Source of the DNA: Hoeflea marina | GTDB taxonomy: Bacteria; Pseudomonadota; Alphaproteobacteria; Rhizobiales; Rhizobiaceae | Direction of reading: 5' to 3' | Length of the DNA: 64,000 nt | NCBI RefSeq assembly: GCF_003182275.1 | Contig: NZ_QGTR01000002.1 | Coordinates: 910,237-974,236 of the forward strand | In this document: positions 44,149-52,879 of the stretch, in pieces | How the letters are laid out: each line of letters begins with the position of its first letter | Position numbering within the stretch: position 1 is the stretch's first letter | Notes under the pieces: model-generated | Database searches by the model: none | What the model saw: the letters and a program-made list of their open reading frames with translations, nothing else | Told to the model about the DNA's origin: nothing | Position numbers and translations under genes: made by a program

Positions 44149-45555
44149 ATGGGGCGTCTGCGCGCCATGCTGGGAACGACGGCTGTCAGGTTGTCCGCGC
44201 TGTATCTGGCGCTGTTTGCCATCTGCGCCGTGGCCCTGGTTTTCTACGTCACCGCGATTTCCGAACGGATGCTGCGCGACCAGACCCGCCGCGCCGTCGC
44301 GGTGGAGCTGTCGGCGATTTCCGAAGTCTACGAGAACGCCGGCGTCGTCGGCCTCGTCCGCGCTGTTGATCGCCGCTCGCGCCAACCCGGCGCCAATCTC
44401 TATATCGTGGCCATGCCGGCGGGGGAGATCATTGCCGGCAATGTCGCCTCGCTGCAGCCCGGCGTCCTCGACACCGACGGCTGGACGGCGCTGCCCTTCC
44501 GCTACCAGCGTTACGGCAGCGGCGAGACGCGCAACCACCGCGCCCTGGCGCAGATCGTCCTGCTTCCCAACGGGATGCGGCTGATGGTCGGCCGCGACAT
44601 CGGCGAACCCGAGCAGGTGCGCGGTCTGGTGCGACAGGCGCTGATGATGGCGCTGGCGATCATGTTCGTCGGCGCCGTCGCCATCTGGTTCTTCGTCGGC
44701 CGGCGTGCGCTCAAGCGGATCGACCACATGTCGGAGGCGAGCAAGAAGATCCTGGCGGGCGATCTCAGCCAGCGCCTGCCGGTGGCGGGATCGGGCGACG
44801 AATTCGACCGGCTGAGCCTGTCGCTCAACACCATGCTCGGCCGCATCGAGCGGCTCAACGAAGGCCTGCGCCAGGTCTCCGACAACATCGCCCACGATCT
44901 CAAGACGCCGCTGACCCGTCTGCGCAACCGCGCCGAGGCGGCGCTCACAGACTCCCATGACGGGCCCAGTCACCGCAAGGTGCTCGAGGAGATGATCGCC
45001 GAAAGCGACCAGCTCATCCGCACCTTCAACGCGCTGCTGATGATCAGCCGCGTCGAGGCCGGCTCGGCGGCGGCCGAGATGAGCCAGGTCGATCTCACAG
45101 GCATCGCCATCGACGCCGCCGAGCTCTACGAGCCGGTCGCCGAGGAGGCGGGCGTCAGCCTTACCCATGCCATCGCGCCCGGCATCCGGGTTACCGGCAA
45201 CCGTGAACTGCTGTCGCAGTCGCTGTCCAACCTGATCGAGAACGCCATCAAATATGTCGATGGCGCCAGCCCGGCCCGCATCGAGGTGCGGCTCGAGACC
45301 GACAAGGCCGGCGTGCATCTGAGCGTGATCGACAACGGTCCCGGCATCGCCGGCGACAAGCGCGAGGATGTGGTCAAGCGGTTCGTCCGGCTCGATGAAA
45401 GCCGCTCCAAACCCGGCATCGGGCTGGGGCTGAGCCTGGTGGAGGCGGTGGCGGCGCTGCATGGCGGCCGACTGGAGCTGGCCGATGCGGCAGCGGAAAA
45501 TGCCGCCATGCCGGGCCTCAAGGCGACCATGCATCTGCCGGGGCCGATCGCATGA
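44149..45555 (+). CDS. HAMP-domain sensor histidine kinase
   Basis: A 468-residue inner-membrane kinase: membrane segments about 15-36 and 165-186, a periplasmic domain between them, HAMP (ALKRIDHMSEASKKILAGDL), HisKA with NIAHDLKTPLTRLRN (His about 249), and an HATPase with NLIENAIKY, DNGPGIAG and GIGLGLSLVEA. It is the partner of the response regulator directly upstream. The stop overlaps the glnE start (ATGA), so kinase and glnE are translationally coupled. Confidence 0.9.
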   Translation: MGRLRAMLGTTAVRLSALYLALFAICAVALVFYVTAISERMLRDQTRRAVAVELSAISEVYENAGVVGLVRAVDRRSRQPGANLYIVAMPAGEIIAGNVASLQPGVLDTDGWTALPFRYQRYGSGETRNHRALAQIVLLPNGMRLMVGRDIGEPEQVRGLVRQALMMALAIMFVGAVAIWFFVGRRALKRIDHMSEASKKILAGDLSQRLPVAGSGDEFDRLSLSLNTMLGRIERLNEGLRQVSDNIAHDLKTPLTRLRNRAEAALTDSHDGPSHRKVLEEMIAESDQLIRTFNALLMISRVEAGSAAAEMSQVDLTGIAIDAAELYEPVAEEAGVSLTHAIAPGIRVTGNRELLSQSLSNLIENAIKYVDGASPARIEVRLETDKAGVHLSVIDNGPGIAGDKREDVVKRFVRLDESRSKPGIGLGLSLVEAVAALHGGRLELADAAAENAAMPGLKATMHLPGPIA

Positions 45556-48500
45556 CGCAAGAGCAGCCGCCCGTCAGCCCGCCCGCGCAGTGCCTCGTCT
45601 CCAGCGATCCCGCTGGCGCGCGACTGCTCGATCTGCAGGCCTCTCCGATATCTCCTCCCTCGGCCGCCGCGGCGAAGGCTGTGCTGGCCGATCTCAGGCA
45701 ACTCAGCGGCGAGCATGCGGCGCTTGCAGCCCTCATTGCCGGGGATACACCGGCGCGCAGCTTCGTGCTGTCGGCGCTGGCGCTGTCTCCCTATCTGCGC
45801 GAGACCGTGATGGCTGCCCCGGCCTGCCTGTGCGAGGCGCTCGAATGCCCGGTGGCGGAGGTGCTGGAGCGGGCGCTTGCCGACGCGCGCGGCGCCTGGA
45901 AGACCGGCGAGGGCGCTCTCGCCCCCGAGGCTGAGCTGATGGCTGACCTGCGCCGGGCCAAGCGGCGCGTGGCGCTGACGCTGGCGCTCAACGATCTCGC
46001 CCGTCTGATCACCGCGCGCGAAACCACGGCCGGGCTCAGTGCACTGGCCGATGCCTGCCTTTCCGCAGCCTTCGACCACCTGCTGCGCGGCGCCCATGAT
46101 GCGGGCAAGCTGGTTCTACCCGATCCCGACCGGCCCGGTGAGAAGTCCGGCCTCATTGTCCTCGGCATGGGCAAGCACGGCGCAGGCGAGCTCAACTATT
46201 CGTCCGACATCGACATCGTCGTCTTCTTCGATCCCGATGCGGGCATTCTCGAGGACCCCGACGAGGCCACCGACACCTTTGCGCGGCTGGTGCGGCGGCT
46301 GGTCCGGATCATGCAGGAGCGCACTGGCGACGGCTATGTCTTCCGCACCGATCTCAGACTGCGGCCCGATCCCGGCTCGACGCCGCTGGCCTTTCCGGTC
46401 GAGGCGGCGATGCATTACTATGAGAGCCGCGGTCAGAACTGGGAGCGTGCCGCCTTCATCAAGGCGCGGCCGGTGGCCGGCGACATCGAAGCGGGTGAGC
46501 GCTTCCTCAAGGAGCTCACGCCCTTCGTCTTCCGCAAGTATCTCGACTATGCGGCGATCGCCGACGTGCACTCGATCAAACGCCAGATCCACGCCCATCG
46601 CGGCTTCGGCGCCATCGCGGTCAAGGGCCACAATGTCAAGCTCGGCCGCGGCGGCATCCGCGAGATCGAGTTCTTTGTCCAGACCCAGCAGCTGATCGCC
46701 GGCGGACGCATGCCGCAACTGCGCAAGCGCCGCACCGACGAGATGCTGGTGGCGCTGGCCCGCGCCCGCTGGATCGATCCGTCCACCGCCCGCACGCTGG
46801 CGGAGGCCTACTGGTACCTGCGCGATGTCGAGCACCGTATCCAGATGCTGCGCGACGAGCAGAGCCATACCCTTCCCGAGACGGAAGCCGAGCTCGCCCG
46901 CATCGCGCTGATGATGGGCGCGGCCAGTTCCAAGGCCTTCGGCGAGACCTTTGTCGGCCACCTGCAGGCGGTCGAGCGCTGTTATGCCGGGCTGTTCGAG
47001 AACGAGGAACGCTTGTCGCTGGCATCAGGCAACCTGGTCTTCACCGGCGAGGACGATGACCCCGGCACGCTCAAGACGCTGAGCCAGCTGGGCTTCGAGC
47101 GGCCTTCCGACATTTCCCGCATCATCCGCACCTGGCATTACGGCCGCTACCGCGCCACCCAGTCTGCGGAGGCGCGCGAGCGGCTGACCGCGCTGACGCC
47201 ACAACTGCTCACCGTCTTCGGCGCCACCAAGCGCGCCGACGAGGCGCTGATCCGCTTCGATGCCTTCATCTCGGGCCTGCCGGCGGGCATTCAGCTGTTT
47301 TCGCTGCTCGGCAACAATCCGGGGCTGTTGACCCTGATGGTGACGATCATGGCTTCGGCACCGCGCCTGGCCGAACTGATCGCCCGCAAGCCGCATGTCT
47401 TCGACGGCATGCTCGATCCGGCGCTGATGGCGGAACTGCCGACGCGCGACTATCTCGCCGAGCGCATCGACACTTTGCTCATCGGTGCCAACGCCTATGA
47501 GGAATGCCTCGACCGGTTGCGCATCGTGGCGCTGGAGCAGAAATTCCTCATCGGCGTGCGGCTGCTGACGGGGGCCATCTCCGGCGCCCGTGCCGGCGAG
47601 GCATTCACCGATCTCGCCGACCTCATCATTGCCGCGGCCCTCGACGCCGTGCTCGACGGCATGGTGGAGGCGCATGGCCGCATCCCGGGCGGGCGGGCCT
47701 GCGTCATCGGCATGGGCAAGCTCGGCAGCCACGAACTCACCGCCGGCTCCGACATCGACATCATCCTGCTCTACGATCACGAGGCCGGCGCCGAGGAGTC
47801 CGACGGTCCCAAGCCGCTCGACCCGGTGCGCTACTACGCCCGCGCCACCCAGCGGCTGATGGCCGCGCTGTCGGCGCCGACCGCCGAAGGCATCCTCTAT
47901 GAAGTCGACCTGCGGCTCCGGCCTTCGGGCAACAAGGGTCCGATCGCCACCTCGGTCGCCGCCTTCGCCAAGTACCAGGCCGAGGAGGCCTGGACCTGGG
48001 AGCATCTGGCTCTGACCAGGGCCCGGCCGGTGGCGGGCGACCCGAGCCTGATGCGCGACGCCCGCGACGTCGTCGACCGGGTACTGGCGGAGCCCCGCGA
48101 TCCGGCAAAGCTGGTCGCCGATCTCGTCGAGATGCGCGATCTGATCGACACGGAGAAGCCGCCGCGCGACATCTGGGATGTCAAGCTGATCCCGGGCGGC
48201 CTCATCGACATCGAGTTCATCGCCCAGTACCTGTCGCTGAAGGCGCGCGGCGAGGGTTCGCTTTCATTGCAGAAAATTAATGAAAAACAATCGCTTGTCT
48301 CCAATTCGAAGCAAAAAGGTCCGCTTGTCGCCGCATTTGCCTGCGATGAAGGATGCACGGCAACCGGCGAGGTGCTGGCCCTGCTCGGACCTGAGATGAT
48401 CGGTGTCGAGGAGACGGAACTGCTGCGCCGGGCGCTGGAATTGTGGTCGAACCAGGCGCAGATCGTGCGGTTGTGCGTCGAGGGCGGATTTGATCCGAAG

Positions 48501-48632
48501 CAGGCGCCGGCGGGGCTGATCGACCTGGTCGTGCGCGCCGGCGAGGCGCCGGACCTCAAATCGCTGGAGACCGAGATGAAGGCCACATCGAAGCGGATAC
48601 GCCAGCTGTTCCGCAGGATCATGGCCGCCTGA
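45552..48632 (+). CDS. glnE: Bifunctional glutamine synthetase adenylyltransferase/deadenylylase
   Basis: A 1026-residue enzyme that adenylylates and deadenylylates glutamine synthetase under PII control. Two nucleotidyltransferase domains carry the paired acidic motifs: GKHGAGELNYSSDIDIVVFF (about 205) and GKLGSHELTAGSDIDIILLY (about 720), each followed by a GlnD/PII-uridylyltransferase-like helical domain. The total is somewhat longer than the usual 950-1000 residues. Residues about 900-940 (LSLQKINEKQSLVSNSKQKG) are encoded by an AT-rich stretch absent from relatives as I recall them. It is co-translated with the upstream kinase. Confidence 0.95.
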   Translation: MTQEQPPVSPPAQCLVSSDPAGARLLDLQASPISPPSAAAAKAVLADLRQLSGEHAALAALIAGDTPARSFVLSALALSPYLRETVMAAPACLCEALECPVAEVLERALADARGAWKTGEGALAPEAELMADLRRAKRRVALTLALNDLARLITARETTAGLSALADACLSAAFDHLLRGAHDAGKLVLPDPDRPGEKSGLIVLGMGKHGAGELNYSSDIDIVVFFDPDAGILEDPDEATDTFARLVRRLVRIMQERTGDGYVFRTDLRLRPDPGSTPLAFPVEAAMHYYESRGQNWERAAFIKARPVAGDIEAGERFLKELTPFVFRKYLDYAAIADVHSIKRQIHAHRGFGAIAVKGHNVKLGRGGIREIEFFVQTQQLIAGGRMPQLRKRRTDEMLVALARARWIDPSTARTLAEAYWYLRDVEHRIQMLRDEQSHTLPETEAELARIALMMGAASSKAFGETFVGHLQAVERCYAGLFENEERLSLASGNLVFTGEDDDPGTLKTLSQLGFERPSDISRIIRTWHYGRYRATQSAEARERLTALTPQLLTVFGATKRADEALIRFDAFISGLPAGIQLFSLLGNNPGLLTLMVTIMASAPRLAELIARKPHVFDGMLDPALMAELPTRDYLAERIDTLLIGANAYEECLDRLRIVALEQKFLIGVRLLTGAISGARAGEAFTDLADLIIAAALDAVLDGMVEAHGRIPGGRACVIGMGKLGSHELTAGSDIDIILLYDHEAGAEESDGPKPLDPVRYYARATQRLMAALSAPTAEGILYEVDLRLRPSGNKGPIATSVAAFAKYQAEEAWTWEHLALTRARPVAGDPSLMRDARDVVDRVLAEPRDPAKLVADLVEMRDLIDTEKPPRDIWDVKLIPGGLIDIEFIAQYLSLKARGEGSLSLQKINEKQSLVSNSKQKGPLVAAFACDEGCTATGEVLALLGPEMIGVEETELLRRALELWSNQAQIVRLCVEGGFDPKQAPAGLIDLVVRAGEAPDLKSLETEMKATSKRIRQLFRRIMAA

Positions 48633-48753
48633 GTGGCGGCAAGAGATTCCACTGCCTCGGGGCAGGGGAGCACCGGATGGAGAGCGGGCCATGGGAAGCC
48701 TGCCTGCCATCCTCCACGCATCGGGGGTGACACTTGATGCACAGGAGAACGAC

Positions 48754-49326
48754 ATGAACAGGACTCTGATAGCAATGGCCGGCATAGCCGGCATGATGAT
48801 CGCAGCGCCGGCCCTGGCCCAGGACGCGACAGCGCCCGCCACGCCGTCCGCGGAAGCGGGTGCAAATCCGGATGCGACAGCACCCATTCCGGGCAAGATG
48901 GGCAAGATGGGCCATGGCGGGATGATGGCCCGCCTGGACGCCGACAAGTCCGGCGACATCTCCTCGGACGAGTTTGCCGACATCGGCGTCGGCCGGCTCG
49001 TCAAGGCCGACAGCAACGGCGACGGCGAACTCAGCATCGACGAGATCCAGACGGCGATGGAGGCGCAGCGCAAGGAACGCATGGCCGAGATGTACAAGCG
49101 CCGGTTCGATATCAACGGCGATGGAAAGATCACGGTGAGCGAACTGACCAGCCAGCAGGACAAGCGCTTCGCCCTGCTCGACAGCAACGACGACGGCTCG
49201 ATCTCGCCGAAGGAGTTCCGCAAGATGCGCCACATGATGGCGCGGGGCGGAATGGATGGCGATTTCGACGGTCGCGGCGGTCGCGGCGGCGGTCGCAAGC
49301 ACCACGGCGGCGCGCACGACTGGTAG
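48754..49326 (+). CDS. Exported four-EF-hand calcium-binding protein
   Basis: A 190-residue protein with a signal peptide (MNRTLIAMAGIAGMMIAAPA, cleavage after ALAQ), a short Ala/Pro linker and four EF-hand loops: DADKSGDISSDE, DSNGDGELSIDE, DINGDGKITVSE and DSNDDGSISPKE, all with the expected acidic ligands. It ends in a Gly/His-rich tail (GGRGGGRKHHGGAHDW) that might bind metal. It is probably a periplasmic calcium sensor or buffer. The ATG at 48754 follows CAGGAG. Confidence 0.88.
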   Translation: MNRTLIAMAGIAGMMIAAPALAQDATAPATPSAEAGANPDATAPIPGKMGKMGHGGMMARLDADKSGDISSDEFADIGVGRLVKADSNGDGELSIDEIQTAMEAQRKERMAEMYKRRFDINGDGKITVSELTSQQDKRFALLDSNDDGSISPKEFRKMRHMMARGGMDGDFDGRGGRGGGRKHHGGAHDW

Positions 49327-49339
49327 AACCTCGCAACAG

Positions 49340-49371
49340 GCCGCGGCGGATCGTCTGCGATCCGCCGCGGC
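49340..49371 (+). terminator. Strong hairpin after the EF-hand gene
   Basis: A perfect 13-bp stem GCCGCGGCGGATC / GATCCGCCGCGGC with a 6-nt loop, 13 bp past the stop codon. No T run follows, so termination may need Rho, or the hairpin may only protect the mRNA end. Confidence 0.55.
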
Positions 49372-49594
49372 AATCCTCCCATTCGGCAGCGAGACAAAGC
49401 CGCGCCGGTTCCGAGCAATCAGGACGAGCGTCGCTGCCCTGGTCGCAGCCGAGCAGCGACCGCAAATTCCTCCCGGTACTGACCGGAAAGCCGACGAAAA
49501 CCTCGGTGCCTGTGCCGGGGCGCTTTATCTTTTCGGATTTGGATGGTCGTTCAAAGGGCTGCGGCGGCCGCAGCTTTTCGGATTTGAAACGCCT

Positions 49595-50710
49595 TCACGC
49601 CGTTTCCGCAAGGAATTCGTCTATCGTGCGCACGTGAATTCGGCTGCCGTCCAGACCCGGCTCTTCGAGGAGGTAGTCCATGACCCTGAAAAAACTGTCG
49701 ATCATGCTCTTCTCAAGCTTGTCCTTGCGCTTTCGCAGCTCGCTCCCCTCGGAACTGTCTCCGAACGGGCTCCGCGGGATGATCCGGCGTGCTTTGCGGT
49801 AGCGTGGAGAATGCGCAAGGGAACTGATCGGCGTCGGGATATCAATCAGCGACGAGCCGACATGCTTCAATGTCAGCTTGCGGGAATGCAGGGGGGCTTC
49901 AAACAGCAGCGTTTCGACGGGCGGGGCTCCGCGCCGGCCGAGTTCGTTGTTGAGCCTCGCGTTCATTCCCTCGACCTCGCCGATCGTCTCGGGCCGGAAG
50001 ATCACCAGGCGGCTCAATTCCACAGCGAAATCGGCGTTCGGATACCGGAGGAAGGGCGAATCGCGGGTGTCGAGCACATAACGCAGAAAGTTGTGATAGT
50101 ATCCCGTGGCGAGCCCGTTGGACGAGGCGATGTCGACGATCGAAAGGTTGTAGAATTTTGAAATCGGGTTCCGATGCGGATCGGCCGCCGGGTTGTCGCT
50201 GTCGCCGTGCACAAGATAGCGGATCTGGGTTCTGAGCATGCCGACCAGCGTGTCAACCGTGTAATCGGGAACAGGTCGGGCATAGAGCTGGCTCAGATAG
50301 AATTCGGAGTTCTGCTCCTCGGGGATAACCGGAATTGTCGGAGTACCCAGCGCGTGAAGCCACGTCAGTTCGTACATCACGTTCGGACTGACCCGACCGT
50401 GGACCGGCGCGCCGCCGGTGGCAATTACCGGTCCTGACATGTCGAATATTCCCGCGTCCGCATTGTCGAGCATCTCGAAGATCGTTTCATCGATGAGGCC
50501 GGTCGCATTGCGGGGCGGAAAGGTGACCTGAACGAACCGCGCGCCGAGTTCCTCGTTGATCTCCTCGGCGATAATCTGCGTCGCACTGATCAGGTTTTGC
50601 AATTGCGCAGCCAGACTGAGGCCGGACGGCCCATTGCTGCTGGGTGACATGCCTCCACCCACAAATATTTCAAACACCGGGCTGCGCGTGCTCAATACGC
50701 CAGAGGTCAT
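49595..50710 (-). CDS. Protein with deoxyribosyltransferase/TIR-like N-terminal domain
   Basis: A 371-residue protein. Residues about 10-160 follow the Rossmann-like layout of nucleoside 2-deoxyribosyltransferase and TIR-type domains: VFEIFVGGG, a helix, LIDETIFEMLDNADAGIFDM and the key segment SPNVMYELTWLHALGTPTIP, where the Glu corresponds to the catalytic glutamate of those enzymes. The remaining 200 residues (RLVIFRPETIGEVEGMNARL, SMIDSFFRVMDYLLEEPGLD) match nothing I know. Such domains act as NAD- or nucleotide-consuming effectors in some phage-defence systems, but no sensor partner is adjacent. Composition is visibly less GC-rich than the flanks, suggesting transfer. The ATG at 50710 is used; a TTG lies four codons upstream. 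Confidence 0.6.
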   Translation of the reverse strand: MTSGVLSTRSPVFEIFVGGGMSPSSNGPSGLSLAAQLQNLISATQIIAEEINEELGARFVQVTFPPRNATGLIDETIFEMLDNADAGIFDMSGPVIATGGAPVHGRVSPNVMYELTWLHALGTPTIPVIPEEQNSEFYLSQLYARPVPDYTVDTLVGMLRTQIRYLVHGDSDNPAADPHRNPISKFYNLSIVDIASSNGLATGYYHNFLRYVLDTRDSPFLRYPNADFAVELSRLVIFRPETIGEVEGMNARLNNELGRRGAPPVETLLFEAPLHSRKLTLKHVGSSLIDIPTPISSLAHSPRYRKARRIIPRSPFGDSSEGSELRKRKDKLEKSMIDSFFRVMDYLLEEPGLDGSRIHVRTIDEFLAETA

Positions 50711-50852
50711 TGCTACACCCAAGCAAGAATACTATTAAAGTTGTAACTAAATTCAAAATGCAAAGCCAGTTCATAACTGTCAAGGAAAATTAACCAGCTG
50801 TTAACCATGATTTACTAGCGTCGGCATATTCCAGAATCAAAGGATTGCTTCG

Positions 50853-51284
50853 ATGCACAACGAGGATACGGCGACGTTCCATCTGCCGGAAGGTATTGAT
50901 TGGACGCAGGATTTCGATTGGGTGCAGGATTACGGTCAGGTCCGCGCGACGGAGGCGGAGGGTGGTGGCGTCACGATCATCGACGGCCTGGGAGTGACGT
51001 GGACGATGAACTCTGCCGCCTTCACGCAGCGCTACATGGCGACCGGCAGCCGGGATCGCTACAAGCGCCGGTTTCAGCCCGTCAAGGCGTTCTGTTTCGC
51101 CTCATCGACACGGGTCCGTCTCCATGGTGCGTTGATGACCATGGAAGCGGGTGACGCCGTATGCTTGTCTCCCGAAGGCGCGCTCGAGATCGTCCGGGGC
51201 GCCGAATTCGCCGCCAACTACCTTATCGTGGCGTGGGCGCCGACGGAAAAGGCGCCGGTTCTTGCCTTTGAACATGCGGCTTAG
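50853..51284 (+). CDS. Hypothetical protein, possibly cupin-like
   Basis: A 143-residue soluble protein: FHLPEGIDWTQDFDWVQDYG, VTIIDGLGVTWTMNSAAFTQ, RRFQPVKAFCFASSTRVRLH, MEAGDAVCLSPEGALEIVRG. The last part alternates short strands and a GD turn like a cupin barrel, but no metal-binding His set is visible. No function can be named. AAAGGA precedes the ATG. It is divergent from the deoxyribosyltransferase/TIR-like gene across about 140 bp of AT-rich DNA that probably holds both promoters. Confidence 0.6.
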   Translation: MHNEDTATFHLPEGIDWTQDFDWVQDYGQVRATEAEGGGVTIIDGLGVTWTMNSAAFTQRYMATGSRDRYKRRFQPVKAFCFASSTRVRLHGALMTMEAGDAVCLSPEGALEIVRGAEFAANYLIVAWAPTEKAPVLAFEHAA

Positions 51285-51616
51285 CTGAAGAATTCAGGCG
51301 CGGACTGCCGAACCATGAATCTGTCTTTCCGCCGGACTTCGGCCAACCGGCGCGGGGGAGGCGACTTCAACCCGCCAAGCCGTCGGCTTGGCGGGATACT
51401 GGCGCAAGCAGCCGGGTTACGGGGGCGGATTGCCGGCCGCGACAAAATTGACTGTTGGATGGTTTCTTCCAGAAGAGCGCGCGTCTGCCGGAACGAAAGT
51501 CCGCCATTGGCGTTACAGAGCCGGCAATGCCGTCATGAGGGCTCCGCAGGCGGGATGCTTTCGTCCCCGGCATGCCGTTCCGCCGCTGTCCTTGCGCCCT
51601 TGATCGAAAGCTCCTT
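51285..51616. other. Intergenic region with one perfect hairpin
   Basis: The only clear structure is an 11-bp perfect stem CCCGCCAAGCC / GGCTTGGCGGG with a 3-nt loop (51371-51395) and no T run. Short frames on both strands lack gene-like features. I see no gene here. Confidence 0.5.
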
Positions 51617-52675
51617 ATGCGCCGTTATGCATGTCCCAACTGTTCCAACGAAGTCCACTTCCGCAACAGCGAGTGCGTCAGCTGTCATTCGCGGCTGGGC
51701 TATGTTCCGGTGCGCGACCAGATCTTCTCCACCAGGCCAGACGAGGTCCAATGGCACGACGGCCCCACGGCCTACAATGCCTGCGCCAATCGCCAGCTGA
51801 TCTCCTGCAACTGGCTGGTGGAGGATGGCGCGGGGCACGACCACTGCCTGAGCTGCCGCCATACGCTGGTGATCCCGAATCTGTCGTCTCCCGAAAATCG
51901 CGGTCACTGGACGGCGCTGGAGGAGTCAAAGCGCCGGCTGTTCTATTCGATCCAGAAATTCCGGCTCGGCGTCGGCGACCTCGAAAATCAGCCGGAGACG
52001 GCCCTGCGCTTCGAGTTCAAAGCCGACGTGCTCACGCCCGACGGCAAGACCAAGAAGGTTCTGACCGGCCATGAGCACGGACTGATCACCATCAATGTCG
52101 CGGAGGCCGACGATCCGACGCGCGAGAAGCACCGCAAGGCGATGGGCGAGCCCTACCGCACGCTGATCGGGCATTTCCGTCACGAGGTTGGCCATTACTA
52201 CTGGGACCAGCTTGTTGACAATTCACCCAGGCTTGAGGCCTATCGCGCCATCTTCGGCGACGAGCGCGAGGATTATGCCGAGGCACTCAAGCGCCACTAT
52301 CACCATGGCGCACCTCAGGGCTGGGACCAGACCCATGTCAGCTCCTATGCCTGTGCCCATTCCTGGGAGGATTTCGCCGAGACGTGGGCGCACTACTTCC
52401 ACATTGTCGATGGGCTCGAGACGGCCGGATGGTACGGGCTCGACGGCCACACGCCGGACACCGGGCTCAACCGGACGCCGGGCGGCTGGTCCGATGCCGG
52501 GCCTTACGGAGCGGTCGAGTTCCGCCCGCTGATGGATGCCTGGGTGCCGCTGACGGTGGCTATGAATGCGATGAATCGCTCGATCGGGCTCAGCGACTTC
52601 TACCCCTTCGTGCTGTCGGACACGATTTTCACCAAGCTTGAATTCATTCATGAACTGATTCACGACCGCGGCTGA
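51617..52675 (+). CDS. Zinc-ribbon putative metallopeptidase
   Basis: A 352-residue protein. The N-terminal zinc ribbon has CPNC and CVSC (YACPNCSNEVHFRNSECVSC), and a second cysteine group includes NACANRQLISCNW and HDHCLSCRH. The catalytic region carries HFRHEVGHYYWDQ, the HExxH motif, with SWEDFAETWAHYFHIVDGLE further on. This is the profile of the zinc_ribbon_6 / putative zinc-binding metallopeptidase family (about 350 residues). Substrate unknown; probably cytoplasmic. Starts at ATG 51617, with only a weak ribosome site. Confidence 0.85.
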   Translation: MRRYACPNCSNEVHFRNSECVSCHSRLGYVPVRDQIFSTRPDEVQWHDGPTAYNACANRQLISCNWLVEDGAGHDHCLSCRHTLVIPNLSSPENRGHWTALEESKRRLFYSIQKFRLGVGDLENQPETALRFEFKADVLTPDGKTKKVLTGHEHGLITINVAEADDPTREKHRKAMGEPYRTLIGHFRHEVGHYYWDQLVDNSPRLEAYRAIFGDEREDYAEALKRHYHHGAPQGWDQTHVSSYACAHSWEDFAETWAHYFHIVDGLETAGWYGLDGHTPDTGLNRTPGGWSDAGPYGAVEFRPLMDAWVPLTVAMNAMNRSIGLSDFYPFVLSDTIFTKLEFIHELIHDRG

Positions 52676-52879
52676 CGGGCGAGTGACCCGGAGGCGGGAT
52701 TGCCCGCCACGCCGCCGGGCTTCTGTCCCAAAGCCCTCGTGGGGTCAATCATGCATGTGATGATCCTTAAGCCGCTGCACACTCCCGGGCCCGTGCGGGT
52801 CTTCGAGGTCGCGCGGCAGAGCCGGCCTGATGCGGTCCCGCCACCCGCGTCGACGTGATTTCCGGCGGCTCCGGATACC

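Noticed and set aside
41694-45534. Two long minus-strand frames (595 and 787 residues) opposite degP and the two-component genes
   Set aside because: Shadow frames with His/Asp/Gly-rich translations and no motifs; the sense genes are unambiguous.
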